64,000 nt of DNA from RYN-122 sp963761655 (lineage in GTDB: Bacteria > Actinomycetota > Actinomycetes > Mycobacteriales > SCTD01): contig CAVXHI010000001.1 in assembly GCA_963761655.1 (NCBI GenBank), forward strand, positions 372,001 through 436,000. The letters are read 5' to 3'. This document shows positions 8,114 to 16,731 of this stretch, one piece after another (position 1 is the stretch's first letter; the number at the start of each line of letters is the position of its first letter). A program made the translations under genes and the position numbers. The notes beneath the pieces were generated by a model that was not told the DNA's origin, searched no databases, and saw only the letters and a list, made by a program, of their open reading frames with translations.

Positions 8114-8662
8114 CGCCGCTGCACCAGCGACAGGAACTCGGCGCGGGTGCGGGCGTCGTCACGGAGGGCTCCCCGAGGGAGCTGGTGATGGTGCTCGTGC
8201 CCGCGGCCCGGGCGCCCCGCAGCCGCATGCACATGTGCTCGGCCTCGAGCACGACCCCGACCCCCTTGGGGGACAGCTCCCGCGGTCAGCCAGTCGGCGA
8301 CCTGCTGGGTCATCCGCTCCTGCACCTGCAGCCGCCGGGCGTGCAGCTCGACCACGCGGGCCAGCTTGGACAGCCCGAGGATGCGCCGGCCCGGCAGGTA
8401 CGCGACGTGGGCGACGCCGACGAACGGCAGCAGGTGGTGCTCGCACAGCGACGAGAAGGCGATGTCGCGGACGACGACCAGCTCGTCGTAGCCCTCGTCG
8501 TTCGGGAACGTCGTGAGGTCGAACGGCCGCGGGGAGAGCATCTCCTCGTACGCGCGGGCGACCCGGGCCGGCGTCGCGGACAGGTGCGGGGCTGTCGACG
8601 TCCTCGCCCAGCGCGAGCAGCAGCGCGCGGACGGCGGAGGTGGCGCTCGCGTCGACGGTCGA
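8110..8662 (-). pseudogene. folE: GTP cyclohydrolase I (several frameshifts)
   Basis: The central part is unmistakable GTP cyclohydrolase I, the first enzyme of folate synthesis (GTP to dihydroneopterin triphosphate): LSATPARVARAYEEML, then the zinc motif CEHHLLPF and GLSKLARVVELHARRLQ. The second zinc Cys is in EHMCMRLRGAR, which lies in a different frame. At least three frame changes are needed (near 8590, 8280 and 8175), and the start codon is not recoverable. Either this copy is dead or the assembly is poor here. An organism normally needs folE, so a second copy elsewhere would decide. Confidence 0.8.
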
Positions 8663-8867
8663 TCAGGGCTGCAGCCCTCCGCCGTGCGGGCGCAGGGCGG
8701 CGTCGAGCCGCTCTCGGAAGACCGCCGCGGTCGGTCGCCCCGACCACCCGGGTGCCCTCGTAGGGCCGGTGCTCGAAGCTCACCTCCAGACCGGAGAGCG
8801 CGGTGCGGACGTCGGACAGGGCGACGTCGCAGACGGTCACGTCGGCGGGGCCGTGCTCGGTGCACAT
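8663..8867 (-). pseudogene. Small unknown protein upstream of folE (frameshifted)
   Basis: An ORF of about 68 residues starts at ATG 8867 (MCTEHGPADVTVCDV). After one base change near 8726 it continues to a TGA at 8663-8665 (AVFRERLDAALRPHGG). The reading is plausible because both halves have codon bias like real genes, but I do not recognise the family. It sits directly before folE on the same strand. Confidence 0.4.
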
Positions 8868-8923
8868 GACCAGCAGTCTGCCGTGCGGCAGGTGGTCGGC
8901 CTCATCGGGTGGGAGGATGGGGT

Positions 8924-9754
8924 GTGCGCCGAACCCTGCCTGCCCTCGCCCTCACCGCCGCCCTCGCGGCCTCGCTGACCGGCTGCGGCGGCAGCAGCGG
9001 CAGCGGTGGCAGCTCCGCGAAGGGGGTGGACAAGGCGGTGGACAAGGCCGACGGGACGCTCGCGGTCCGGGCCGCCTCCACGGGGTCCACCAAGACCGGG
9101 TCCTCGCGGTACGCCCTCACCAGCCTGACCACGGTGCAGGGCACCCCGATCACCATCAAGGGCGACGGCGTCTTCGACTACGCCGGCAAGAAGGGGAGCC
9201 TCACCCTCACGCTGCCCACGGGCAAGGTCGAGGAGCGGATCGTCGACGGCACGGTCTACCTCGCGCTGTCGCAGCAGCCCGGCAGCTTCTACGCCCTCAA
9301 GAGCGCCGACCTCGTCGGCACGAGCCTCGGCACCAGCACCGACCCCGGCGCCTCCTTCGCCGTGCTCGGCGCGGCCAAGGACGGCGTGACCGTCGTCGGC
9401 GAGGAGAAGGTGCGCGACGCCGACACCACGCACTACCGCGGGCAGCTCGACATCAAGAGCGCCCTGGCCTCCAGCGGCGGCGTCCTCAAGCAGATGGTCG
9501 CGTCGACGCTCGGTCGGTCCGGCGTCGACGCCGTCCCGTTCGACGCCTGGATCGACGACCAGGACCGCGTCCGCAAGTACCAGACGGTGTTCGACGTCCC
9601 GGCCAGCGCCAAGACCGGTGGTCAGCCCGTCCACACCGACACCACGATCGAGCTCTACGACTACGGCACGCCGGTCAGCGTGACCGCGCCGCCTGCCTCC
9701 GCGGTCAAGGACGGCGCCCCGCTGCTCGCCGCGCTCAAGCGCGCCACCGGCTGA
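8924..9754 (+). CDS. LppX/LprG-like secreted lipoprotein
   Basis: 276 residues. GTG 8924 is chosen because GGAGG precedes it by seven bases. Signal peptide with lipobox LTGC at about residues 18-21, then a Gly/Ser-rich linker and a beta-rich domain with the rhythm of the LppX_LprAFG family. Typical elements are a single transmembrane-free body, VEERIVDGTVYL in the first third, and FDAWIDDQDRVRKYQ near the end. Such proteins bind lipids at the cell surface. Expected to be anchored outside the membrane by an acylated Cys. Confidence 0.8.
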   Translation: MRRTLPALALTAALAASLTGCGGSSGSGGSSAKGVDKAVDKADGTLAVRAASTGSTKTGSSRYALTSLTTVQGTPITIKGDGVFDYAGKKGSLTLTLPTGKVEERIVDGTVYLALSQQPGSFYALKSADLVGTSLGTSTDPGASFAVLGAAKDGVTVVGEEKVRDADTTHYRGQLDIKSALASSGGVLKQMVASTLGRSGVDAVPFDAWIDDQDRVRKYQTVFDVPASAKTGGQPVHTDTTIELYDYGTPVSVTAPPASAVKDGAPLLAALKRATG

Positions 9755-9816
9755 CGCGTCAAGCACCTCCGCGCGGGGGAGGGGCGACAGGACACCCTGC
9801 CTTCGGAGGAGACCCT

Positions 9817-10293
9817 GTGAGCCCCAGCCGCCTGCTCGCCCGCCCCCTGCTCGCCGCGATCTTCGTGTCGTCCGGCGTGAACACCCTGCGCGACCCCGGC
9901 TACGCCGCCCACGTCGCCCGCGAGGCCGGGCTGAACGAGCCCGAGAAGCTGGCGAAGGTCCACGGCGCCACCAACCTCCTCGGCGGCCTCGCGCTCGCCA
10001 CCGGACGCTTCCCCCGGGTGGCCGCCCTCGGCCTCGCCGCCGGGATGGTGCCGACCACGCTGCTCGGCCACGCCTTCTGGTCCGCCCCCGCGGAGGAGAA
10101 GCAGATGCAGCAGATCAACTTCCTGAAGAACCTCGGCCTCATCGGCGGGCTGCTCGTCGCTGCCGCCGACACGGGCGGCCGCGAGTCGCTGCCCCACGCC
10201 GTCGGCCGGGTCAGCCGGCGCACGACGAAGAAGGCTGCCAAGGCGGCCAAGAAGGCCTCGAAGAAGGCGCCCTCGCTCGGCCTGTCGGCCTGA
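9817..10293 (+). CDS. DoxX-family membrane protein
   Basis: 158 residues, GTG start with GGAGGA seven bases upstream. Four hydrophobic helices and the N-terminal motif ARPLLAAIFVSSGVNTLRDP are typical of DoxX proteins. The C-terminus ends in a Lys/Ala-rich basic tail (KKAAKAAKKASKK), likely cytoplasmic. DoxX members take part in redox or thiosulfate chemistry in some bacteria, but no partner is encoded nearby. Confidence 0.82.
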   Translation: MSPSRLLARPLLAAIFVSSGVNTLRDPGYAAHVAREAGLNEPEKLAKVHGATNLLGGLALATGRFPRVAALGLAAGMVPTTLLGHAFWSAPAEEKQMQQINFLKNLGLIGGLLVAAADTGGRESLPHAVGRVSRRTTKKAAKAAKKASKKAPSLGLSA

Positions 10294-10372
10294 GGACGTC
10301 GCCCCCGGGCGTGGCGCACCGGGCTGCCTGGCAGCTCCTGCGCCCGGGGCGGTCCGGCCTCGGCTGCCGACC

Positions 10373-10576
10373 CTAGGGCCGGGTGTGCAGGAGCTCCCGG
10401 CGGACCTGACGCTGGGCGAGCACCGGCACGAACGTGCGGATGGGCGCGCCCTCGAACGCCCCGACGATCGCCGCGAACCGGGCGTCGACGACCACGGACG
10501 GGACGCGGCCGGCGAACTCCTCCACCAGCGCCCGCCGGACCGTGTCGAGCTGTCGCGTCTCGTCGTCCAGGCTCAT
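10373..10576 (-). CDS. Small three-helix-bundle dimerisation protein
   Basis: 67 residues from ATG 10576. The pattern LVEEFAGRVPSVVVDARFAAI followed by RTFVPVLAQR is that of the short actinobacterial proteins called three-helix bundle dimerisation domain. These are small, acidic then basic, and of unknown role. It is convergent with DoxX; a GC-rich hairpin (about 10300-10352) separates them. Confidence 0.65.
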   Translation of the reverse strand: MSLDDETRQLDTVRRALVEEFAGRVPSVVVDARFAAIVGAFEGAPIRTFVPVLAQRQVRRELLHTRP

Positions 10577-10709
10577 GCGGTCTCCTCGGGCTCCGGGGGG
10601 TGCGGCTCCATCAGACAGCCTCCGAGGGCGCACGTCGAGGAGTTCCGCGGACGGGCCCCGTGGGCTGCGTCACCGGGCTCCGGCACCCGTCCCCGCCGCC
10701 CGTCCGGGG

Positions 10710-11486
10710 TCAGCCGAAGCGGCCGGTGATGTAGTCCTCGGTCCGCTTCTCCCCCGGGTTGGTGAAGATCTTCTGCGTCTCGTCGATCTCGACGAGCCGT
10801 CCCGGCTGGCCGGTGGCCTCGAGGGAGAAGAAGCCGGTCCGGTCGCTCACCCGGGCGGCCTGCTGCATGTTGTGCGTGACGATCACGATGGTGAAGCTGT
10901 CCTTGAGCTCCGTCATCAGGTCCTCGATCGCGAGGGTGCTGATCGGGTCGAGGGCGCTGCACGGCTCGTCCATGAGCAGGACCTGCGGCTCCACGGCGAT
11001 GGCGCGCGCGATGCACAGCCGCTGCTGCTGCCCGCCGGACAGGCCGGCTCCGGGCTTGCCCAGCCGGTCCTTGACCTCGTTCCAGAGGTTCGCCCCCTTG
11101 AGCGAGCGCTCTGCCGCGACGTCGAGGTCGGCCTTCTTCTTCACCCCGTTGAGGCGCAGGCCGGCGACGACGTTGTCGTAGATCGACATGGTCGGGAACG
11201 GGTTCGGGCGCTGGAAGACCATCCCGATGGTGCGCCGGACCGTGGTGGCGTCGACGCCGGGGCCGTAGACGTCCTGGTCGTCGAGCAGCAGCTGCCCCTC
11301 GACCCGGGCGCCCGGCACGACCTCGTGCATCCGGTTGATGCTGCGCAGGAACGTCGACTTGCCGCAGCCCGACGGACCGATGAGCGCCGTCACCGACTTC
11401 GGCTCGATCGTCAACGTGACGCCCTCGATCGCCTTGAAGGCGCCGTAGTAGGCGTCCAGGCTGACCGCCTCGATGCGCTTGGCCAT
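10710..11486 (-). CDS. pstB: Phosphate ABC transporter ATP-binding protein
   Basis: 258 residues, full length. Walker A GPSGCGKST at 37-45, ABC signature LSGGQQQR at 149-156, Walker B LLMDEP near 170 and the switch His in VTHNMQQA. The PstB hallmark FQRPNPFPTMSIYDNV is present. It energises uptake of orthophosphate bound by PstS through PstCA. Last gene of the pstSCAB run, 8 bases after pstA. Confidence 0.97.
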   Translation of the reverse strand: MAKRIEAVSLDAYYGAFKAIEGVTLTIEPKSVTALIGPSGCGKSTFLRSINRMHEVVPGARVEGQLLLDDQDVYGPGVDATTVRRTIGMVFQRPNPFPTMSIYDNVVAGLRLNGVKKKADLDVAAERSLKGANLWNEVKDRLGKPGAGLSGGQQQRLCIARAIAVEPQVLLMDEPCSALDPISTLAIEDLMTELKDSFTIVIVTHNMQQAARVSDRTGFFSLEATGQPGRLVEIDETQKIFTNPGEKRTEDYITGRFG

Positions 11487-11494
11487 GAGCTGTC

Positions 11495-12541
11495 CTACCT
11501 CGAGATCGTGCTGCGACGGGTGACGAGCCGGGCGAGCAGGTTGAGCACCATGATGACCAGGATCAGGGTGAGCGCTGCGGTCCAGGCGCGGTCGACGGCG
11601 GTCTGCTGAGCGTCCCCCGCCTGCTGGTACACGTACAGGGGCAGGGACGACTGCGGCTGCGAGAACGGGTTCGGGTTGATCGACGCCGTCCCGAAGGCCG
11701 TGAGCAGCACCGGCGCCGTCTCACCCATGACCCGCGCGACGGCGAGCATGACGCCGGTGACGATGCCCGGCAGCGCCGTCGGCAGGACGATCCGCAGGAT
11801 GGTCTTCCACCGCGGGACGCCGAGGGCCAGGGACGCCTCGCGCAGGCTGGGCGGGACGAGGCGGAGCATCTCCTCGGCGCTGCGGACGATGATCGGCAGC
11901 ATGAGGACGGTCAGCGCCAGCGAGGCGGCGAAGCCGGAGAACCCGAACCCGAGCCCCAGGATCCAGAAGCTCAGGACGAACAGGCCGGCCACGATGCTCG
12001 GGATGCCGGTCATGACGTCGACGAAGAACCGGATCGTGGAGGCCAGCCGGCCGCGCCCGTACTCGACGACGTACACCGCGACCAGCAGCCCGAAGGGCAC
12101 CGAGATGAGCGTGGCCAGCCCCACCTGCTCGAGCGTGCCGAGGATCGCGTGGTAGGCGCCGCCGCCGGCGTCGCGGGCCCCGATGCTGCGCAGCGAGCGC
12201 TGGAAGAACTCGAGGTCGAAGCGGGTCGCGCCCTGGGTGATCGTGTAGCTGAACACCGAGTAGAGCGGCAGCAGGGCGAGCCCGAAGGCGCTGGCCACGG
12301 CCGCCGTCACGACCCGGTCGGTGGCCTGCCGGCGTCCTTCGACCGCGTAGGACAGGGCGGCGAGCAGCACGAGGAACAGCAGCAGCAGGACGACGACGCC
12401 GGCGACCTTGCCGGACAGCGACGTCGCCGCGAGCAGCACGGCGGTGAGGCCCAGCGCGACGAGCAGCACGCCCCAGGCGGTGAACCGGGGCAGGCCGGCG
12501 CTGCGCAGGCCGGGGCGCGCGTCGGCCACGGTGGCGCTCAC
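11495..12541 (-). CDS. pstA: Phosphate ABC transporter permease PstA
   Basis: 348 residues from GTG 12541, overlapping the end of pstC by 4 bases. Six core membrane helices preceded by two extra N-terminal hydrophobic helices. The EAA-type cytoplasmic loop reads EASLALGVPRWKTILRIVLP, the standard contact with PstB. The conserved VARVMGETAPVLLTA is diagnostic of PstA. Confidence 0.95.
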   Translation of the reverse strand: MSATVADARPGLRSAGLPRFTAWGVLLVALGLTAVLLAATSLSGKVAGVVVLLLLFLVLLAALSYAVEGRRQATDRVVTAAVASAFGLALLPLYSVFSYTITQGATRFDLEFFQRSLRSIGARDAGGGAYHAILGTLEQVGLATLISVPFGLLVAVYVVEYGRGRLASTIRFFVDVMTGIPSIVAGLFVLSFWILGLGFGFSGFAASLALTVLMLPIIVRSAEEMLRLVPPSLREASLALGVPRWKTILRIVLPTALPGIVTGVMLAVARVMGETAPVLLTAFGTASINPNPFSQPQSSLPLYVYQQAGDAQQTAVDRAWTAALTLILVIMVLNLLARLVTRRSTISR

Positions 12542-13572
12542 AGGGTCCCCCCGACGAAGTCCTTGCGGCGGTAGATGACGGCGCGGGCGGCGACGTTGAC
12601 GAGCAGGGTGATGACGAACAGCACCAGGCCGGAGGCGATGAGCGCGCCGCGCCCGGTCGAGCTGGCCTCGGCGAACGACGTCGCGATGTTGGCGGCGATG
12701 GTCGTGCCCTTGCCCGGCTGCAGGATCGCGAGGCTGACGACGAAGGCCTGCGAGAGCACGATCGCGACGGCGATGGTCTCGCCCAGCGCGCGCCCGAGGC
12801 CGAGCATCGTCGCGCCGATGACGCCGGGCCGGGCGAACGGCAGGACCGCCGTGCGGACCATCTCCCAGCGGGTGGCGCCGAGCGCCAGGGCCGCCTCCTG
12901 GTTCATGGCCGGGACCTGCAGGAACACCTCGCGCGACAGGCTCGCGATGATCGGCAGGATCATGATGGCCAGCACGACGGAGGCGAGCAGGACCGAGCGG
13001 CTGTAGATGCCGTCGCCGGCCGCGAACAGCGGCAGGAAGCCCAGGTGGTCGGCCAGCACCCCGGCGACCGTCCCGAGCGGGGCGTTCAGGTAGAAGAGCC
13101 CCCACAGGCCGAAGACGACGCTGGGGACGGCGGCCAGCAGGTCGACGACGTACCCGAGGACCCCGGCCAGCCGTCGCGGCGCGTAGTGGCTGATGAACAG
13201 GGCCACCCCGAGGGCGACCGGGAGCGCCATGACCAGGGCCAGCAGGCTCGACAGGACGGTCCCGAAGGCGAGGGCGACGATCCCGAAGCGGGGCGGGCTG
13301 GCGTTCGGGTCCCAGCCGAGGCTTCCCAGGAAGGAGGACTCGTTGGCGCGGAGCGCCGGGACCGCCCGCACGACGAGGAACGCGGCGATCGCCAGGATGA
13401 CCAGCAGCAGGGCGATGCCCGCGCCGAGCGACAGGCCGCGGAAGACACGGTCGCCGAGCGGCTCGGACGTGCGGCCGGCGGTGGCGGGCAGGGCGGCCTG
13501 CGGACCGTCTCCGGCGCCGGGACGACGGTCCGCGGGGTCGGTCGGCACGGGCGGCAGTGCGCCGAGGCTCAT
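12538..13572 (-). CDS. pstC: Phosphate ABC transporter permease PstC
   Basis: 344 residues with a Pro-rich cytoplasmic N-terminus, then six membrane helices. The EAA loop is EAALALGATRWEMVRTAVLP, followed by the PstC motif GLGRALGETIAV. It is separated from pstS by a 100-bp gap containing a strong hairpin (13627-13664), which probably lowers its expression relative to pstS. Confidence 0.96.
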   Translation of the reverse strand: MSLGALPPVPTDPADRRPGAGDGPQAALPATAGRTSEPLGDRVFRGLSLGAGIALLLVILAIAAFLVVRAVPALRANESSFLGSLGWDPNASPPRFGIVALAFGTVLSSLLALVMALPVALGVALFISHYAPRRLAGVLGYVVDLLAAVPSVVFGLWGLFYLNAPLGTVAGVLADHLGFLPLFAAGDGIYSRSVLLASVVLAIMILPIIASLSREVFLQVPAMNQEAALALGATRWEMVRTAVLPFARPGVIGATMLGLGRALGETIAVAIVLSQAFVVSLAILQPGKGTTIAANIATSFAEASSTGRGALIASGLVLFVITLLVNVAARAVIYRRKDFVGGTL

Positions 13573-13626
13573 GGTGCGGGCTCCCGCGGGTCGTCGGGCG
13601 TGCGCGAGGGATCGGGTCCGGACGAG

Positions 13627-13664
13627 CGTACGGGCGCCCGACCTCGTGGTCGGGCGCCCGTACG
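13627..13664. terminator. Perfect 17-bp hairpin between pstS and pstC
   Basis: Arms 13627-13643 and 13648-13664 are fully complementary around a TCGT loop. There is no U-tract. Placed just after the pstS stop, it fits a partial terminator or 3' stabiliser that makes the abundant binding protein from a shorter mRNA. Confidence 0.75.
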
Positions 13665-13671
13665 GGTCGGA

Positions 13672-14781
13672 CTAGCCCAGGGCCGCGACGGCGGCCTGGA
13701 CCTTCGTGAGGATCGAGGCGGGCAGCGGCGCGTAGCCGGCTGCCTCGAGGACGCCCTGGCCGGCCTCGCTGGACGTGTAGGTCAGGAAGCTCTTGACCAG
13801 CGGCAGCGCGTCGGCGGGGGTGCCCTTCTCGCAGGCGATCTCGTAGGTGACGAGCACGAGCGGGTAGGCGCCCTCGGCCTTCGTCGCGTAGTCGAGCTTG
13901 AGCGCGAGGTCGTTGCCCGTGCCGGTGACCGTGGCGGCCTCGACGGCCTTGGCCGCCGACGCGCTGGTGAGCTCCACCGGGGCGGACGCGCCCGTGGCGA
14001 TCTTCGCGACGCCCAGGGCGGCGTTCTCGGCGAAGGACTGCTCGGTGTAGGTGATGGTGTTCGCCGTCGTCTTGACGGCCTGCGTCACGCCGTCCGAGCC
14101 CTTGGCGCTCTGGCCGCCCGCGCCCGTGAACTTCTTGCCGGCGCCGGTGGTCCAGTCGCTCGGGGCGGCGGCCGTCAGGTACTTCTGGAAGTTGTCGGTG
14201 GTGCCCGACTCGTCGTTGCGGTGGAACGCCTGGATCGCGGCGCTCGGGAGCTTCGCGTCCGGGTTGAGCGCCTTGATCGCGGCGTCGTCCCACGTCTTGA
14301 CGGCGCCGCTGAAGATCTTGGCGATGGTCGGCGCGTCCAGGACGAGGCCGTCGACGCCCTCGAGGTTGTAGGCGACCGCGATCGGGCCGACCACCATCGG
14401 CAGGTCGAGCGCGTTGCCGGTGGCGCAGCGCTTGGCGGCGCCGGTCACCTCCTCGGGCTTCAGCGCGGAGTCCGAGCCGGCGAAGGCGACGCTGCCGGCG
14501 ATGAACTGCTGGATGCCGGCGCCCGAGCCGACGGCCTGGTAGTTGACGGTCGAGCCGGTGCAGGCCGACTGGTAGGCCTTGACCCACTCGTCCATGGCGT
14601 TCTTCTGGGCGCTGGAGCCGGCCGCGGTGATGCTGCCCTTCTCGCAGGCGATCGACGAGGCGGAGGCGCCGCCGCTGGCCTGGGGGCTGGCAGGGCCGGC
14701 CTGCTCGTCGGTGCCGCAGGCGGTCAGGGCCAGGGCGCCGGTCAGCACGAGGCCGAGGGTGGTCGCGGAGCGCGTCTTCAC
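13672..14781 (-). CDS. pstS: Phosphate-binding lipoprotein PstS
   Basis: 369 residues from GTG 14781, chosen for AGAGGA six bases upstream. Lipobox LTAC at about 20-23. Family motifs: AGSSAQKNAMDEW, AFAGSDSALK, and NDESGTTDNFQKYL, which form the phosphate-binding cleft. Captures phosphate outside the membrane and hands it to PstCAB. A textbook PHO box lies about 95 bp upstream, so induction by phosphate starvation through PhoP is expected. Confidence 0.96.
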   Translation of the reverse strand: MKTRSATTLGLVLTGALALTACGTDEQAGPASPQASGGASASSIACEKGSITAAGSSAQKNAMDEWVKAYQSACTGSTVNYQAVGSGAGIQQFIAGSVAFAGSDSALKPEEVTGAAKRCATGNALDLPMVVGPIAVAYNLEGVDGLVLDAPTIAKIFSGAVKTWDDAAIKALNPDAKLPSAAIQAFHRNDESGTTDNFQKYLTAAAPSDWTTGAGKKFTGAGGQSAKGSDGVTQAVKTTANTITYTEQSFAENAALGVAKIATGASAPVELTSASAAKAVEAATVTGTGNDLALKLDYATKAEGAYPLVLVTYEIACEKGTPADALPLVKSFLTYTSSEAGQGVLEAAGYAPLPASILTKVQAAVAALG

Positions 14782-14874
14782 AGGGAGTCCTCTCACGGGG
14801 GGAGGGGCAGCGGTGTGCGCGCCCCAGCAGGTCGTGAGAGGACGGTAGGCAGGGCAGGTGGACGGGCCGGGCGC

Positions 14875-14896
14875 CCAGGGTGAACGGTCGGTGAAC
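14875..14896 (-). promoter_or_regulatory. PHO box upstream of pstS
   Basis: On the minus strand two adjacent 11-bp units, GTTCACCGACC and GTTCACCCTGG, match the actinobacterial PhoP-binding repeat exactly in their first seven bases. They also sit just beyond the 3' end of mshD, so the pst promoter lies in that short gap. Confidence 0.85.
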
Positions 14897-14908
14897 GAGC
14901 GGGCTGCT

Positions 14909-15880
14909 CTAGGTGTCCGCGTGGGGGACCTGTGACGTACGGCTCGTGAACGCGCTCGAGAAGCAGACGTCGGTGGCGTGCCGCCGGAACCCCAGGCGCT
15001 CGTAGACGCGGACGGCGTTGGTGTTGTCCTCGTCGACGTACAGCATGACCTCGGGCAGGCCGCGGGCCTGCAGGTGCTCCAGCCCGAGCAGGGTCAACGC
15101 GGGTCCGAGACCGCGCCCCTGCTCGGACGGGTCGACGCCGACGACGTAGACCTCCCCCACGGGCTCGTGCGAGTGCGAGCCGTCGTCGCGCCCGCCGTGC
15201 ACCTTCGTCCAGTGGAAGCCGACGAGGGCGTCGTCCCGCTCGGCCAGGAAGAAGCCCTCGGGGTCGAACCACGGCTCGGCCTCCCGCAGCCGGACCTCCT
15301 CGCCCGACCAGCTGCCCTGGTCCGGGTGGTCGGCGAAGGCCCGGGCGTTCAACGCCGTCCAGGTGTCCTCGTCGCGCCCGACCTCGAACGTCCGCACGAC
15401 GACGCCGGACGGCAGGACCGGCTCAGGCAGGACGACGCCCGCCAGGGGCATCCGCATCTGCCACAGCGCCCGGCTGCGGGACAGGCCGGCCTGCAGGGCC
15501 AGCCGGGCCGCGGCCGGGTGCTCGCCGTGCGCCCACAGCCGGAGCCGCGCGTCCGGGGCGAGCCCGATCAGGGCCTGGGCCAGGGCGCGACCGTGACCGA
15601 GGCGGCGGGCGTCCGGCCGGACGGCCAGCTCGCCGCTGCTGCCCTGGACGGGGTCGGTGACGTCGAGGTGCGCGTACCCGACGAGGGCCCCGCCGTCGGC
15701 CGGGTCCGAGGAGCGGACGAGCAGGTGGCGGACGTCGGCGTCGCCGCCGTGGGGCAGGTGGAGCAGCACGTGCTCCGACAGGGGAGGGGCTCCGTCGGCC
15801 TCCTCGACGGCCTCGACCAGCGCCCGCACCTCGTCGACCTCGGAGGGGGACAACCGGGTCGCGATCGTGGGGGCAGTCAC
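14909..15880 (-). CDS. mshD: Mycothiol synthase
   Basis: 323 residues with two GNAT acetyltransferase domains. The C-terminal, active one carries VYVVGVDPSEQGRGLGPALT (acetyl-CoA loop) and ends with YVDEDNTNAVRVYERLGF, a signature of MshD. It acetylates Cys-GlcN-Ins in the last step of mycothiol synthesis in the cytoplasm. Its presence places the organism among mycothiol-making actinobacteria. Order mshD then pstS on one strand is common in that phylum. Confidence 0.93.
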   Translation of the reverse strand: MTAPTIATRLSPSEVDEVRALVEAVEEADGAPPLSEHVLLHLPHGGDADVRHLLVRSSDPADGGALVGYAHLDVTDPVQGSSGELAVRPDARRLGHGRALAQALIGLAPDARLRLWAHGEHPAAARLALQAGLSRSRALWQMRMPLAGVVLPEPVLPSGVVVRTFEVGRDEDTWTALNARAFADHPDQGSWSGEEVRLREAEPWFDPEGFFLAERDDALVGFHWTKVHGGRDDGSHSHEPVGEVYVVGVDPSEQGRGLGPALTLLGLEHLQARGLPEVMLYVDEDNTNAVRVYERLGFRRHATDVCFSSAFTSRTSQVPHADT

Positions 15881-15967
15881 GACCCGACGCTAGTGCGGGC
15901 GGGTCGACCGCCCCCGGCCCGGCTGCCCGCGCGGCGTCGGCCGGCCGACGGGGCCGGCCCGGGAGCG

Positions 15968-16357
15968 TCAGTCCAGAGCGTGACCCGTGGTGCTGTCGAC
16001 GTGGTCGGGCAGGTCGACGGCGTCGCCGGTCGTGAGCGTGCCCGACGGCTCGAGCATGAGGATCGACGCGCCGTCCGGCGACGACGGCCGGTGCCGCTGA
16101 CCGCGCGGGACGACGTAGACGCTCCCCGTCGGGAGGACGACGGTCCGCACCCCGGCCGGCTCCTCGAGGTCGATCCGCAGCTCCCCGTCCAGGACGAGGA
16201 AGAACTCGTCGGTGTCGTCGTGCGCGTGCCAGACGTGCTCCCCCGCGACCTTCGCGACCCGGACGTCGTGGTCGTTGACCCGCGTCACGATGCGCGGGCT
16301 CCACAGGACGTCGAACTGCGCGAGGGCGTCGGTCAGCGCGACGGGGTCCGTGCTCAC
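15968..16357 (-). CDS. Cupin-domain protein
   Basis: 129 residues from GTG 16357. A single cupin barrel with motif 1 HVWHAHDDTDEFFLVLDGEL and a shorter motif 2 near VYVVPRGQRHR; two or three His plus Glu would bind a metal. Its start overlaps the stop of the VOC gene by 4 bases, so the two are coupled. The substrate is unknown. Confidence 0.85.
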   Translation of the reverse strand: MSTDPVALTDALAQFDVLWSPRIVTRVNDHDVRVAKVAGEHVWHAHDDTDEFFLVLDGELRIDLEEPAGVRTVVLPTGSVYVVPRGQRHRPSSPDGASILMLEPSGTLTTGDAVDLPDHVDSTTGHALD

Positions 16358-16731
16358 GGGAGCACGAAGTGCGGGTTGTGGATCAGCCCGAGCACCGTGC
16401 CGTCCGGCGTGCGCACCGTCGCCGTCACGATGCCCTCGCCGACGTCGGCCACGGGCTGGTGCGCGACCGCTCCCGCCTCGAGCAGCTCGGCGACGGCGCC
16501 GGGCACGTCGTCGACGCCCCAGTAGGTCAGGACGCCGTCCGCCCGGTCGGTGTCGGGCAGCAGCCCCAGCTCGTAGCCGGCGACGGAGAAGCCGACGTAG
16601 AACGGCTGGTCGAAGTACGGCTCCACGCCGAGCTGCGCCGTCCACCACGCCTTGGCGGCACCGAGGTCGGCCACCGGGTGGATCGAGGTCCGCAGGCCCT
16701 GGAGCGACAGCGCCACGTCAGACGCTCGCAC
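16354..16731 (-). CDS. VOC (glyoxalase/bleomycin-resistance fold) protein
   Basis: About 125 residues with the paired beta-alpha-beta-beta-beta modules of VOC proteins: TSIHPVADLGAAKAWWTAQLG, then YFDQPFYVGF and a C-terminal DGTVLGLIHNPHF. Start is uncertain: GTG 16731 lies inside the trxB end, GTG 16716 is the alternative, and neither has a clear ribosome site. Likely translated together with the upstream reductase and downstream cupin. Confidence 0.82.
   Translation of the reverse strand: MRASDVALSLQGLRTSIHPVADLGAAKAWWTAQLGVEPYFDQPFYVGFSVAGYELGLLPDTDRADGVLTYWGVDDVPGAVAELLEAGAVAHQPVADVGEGIVTATVRTPDGTVLGLIHNPHFVLP

Noticed and set aside
10300..10352. Strong terminator after DoxX
   Set aside because: The stem has a bulge and a 27-nt loop; only mentioned as a possible weak hairpin.
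15935..15950. CGTCGGCCGGCCGACG palindrome as operator upstream of mshD
   Set aside because: Composed only of frequent GC dinucleotides and short; such palindromes are expected by chance at this GC content.
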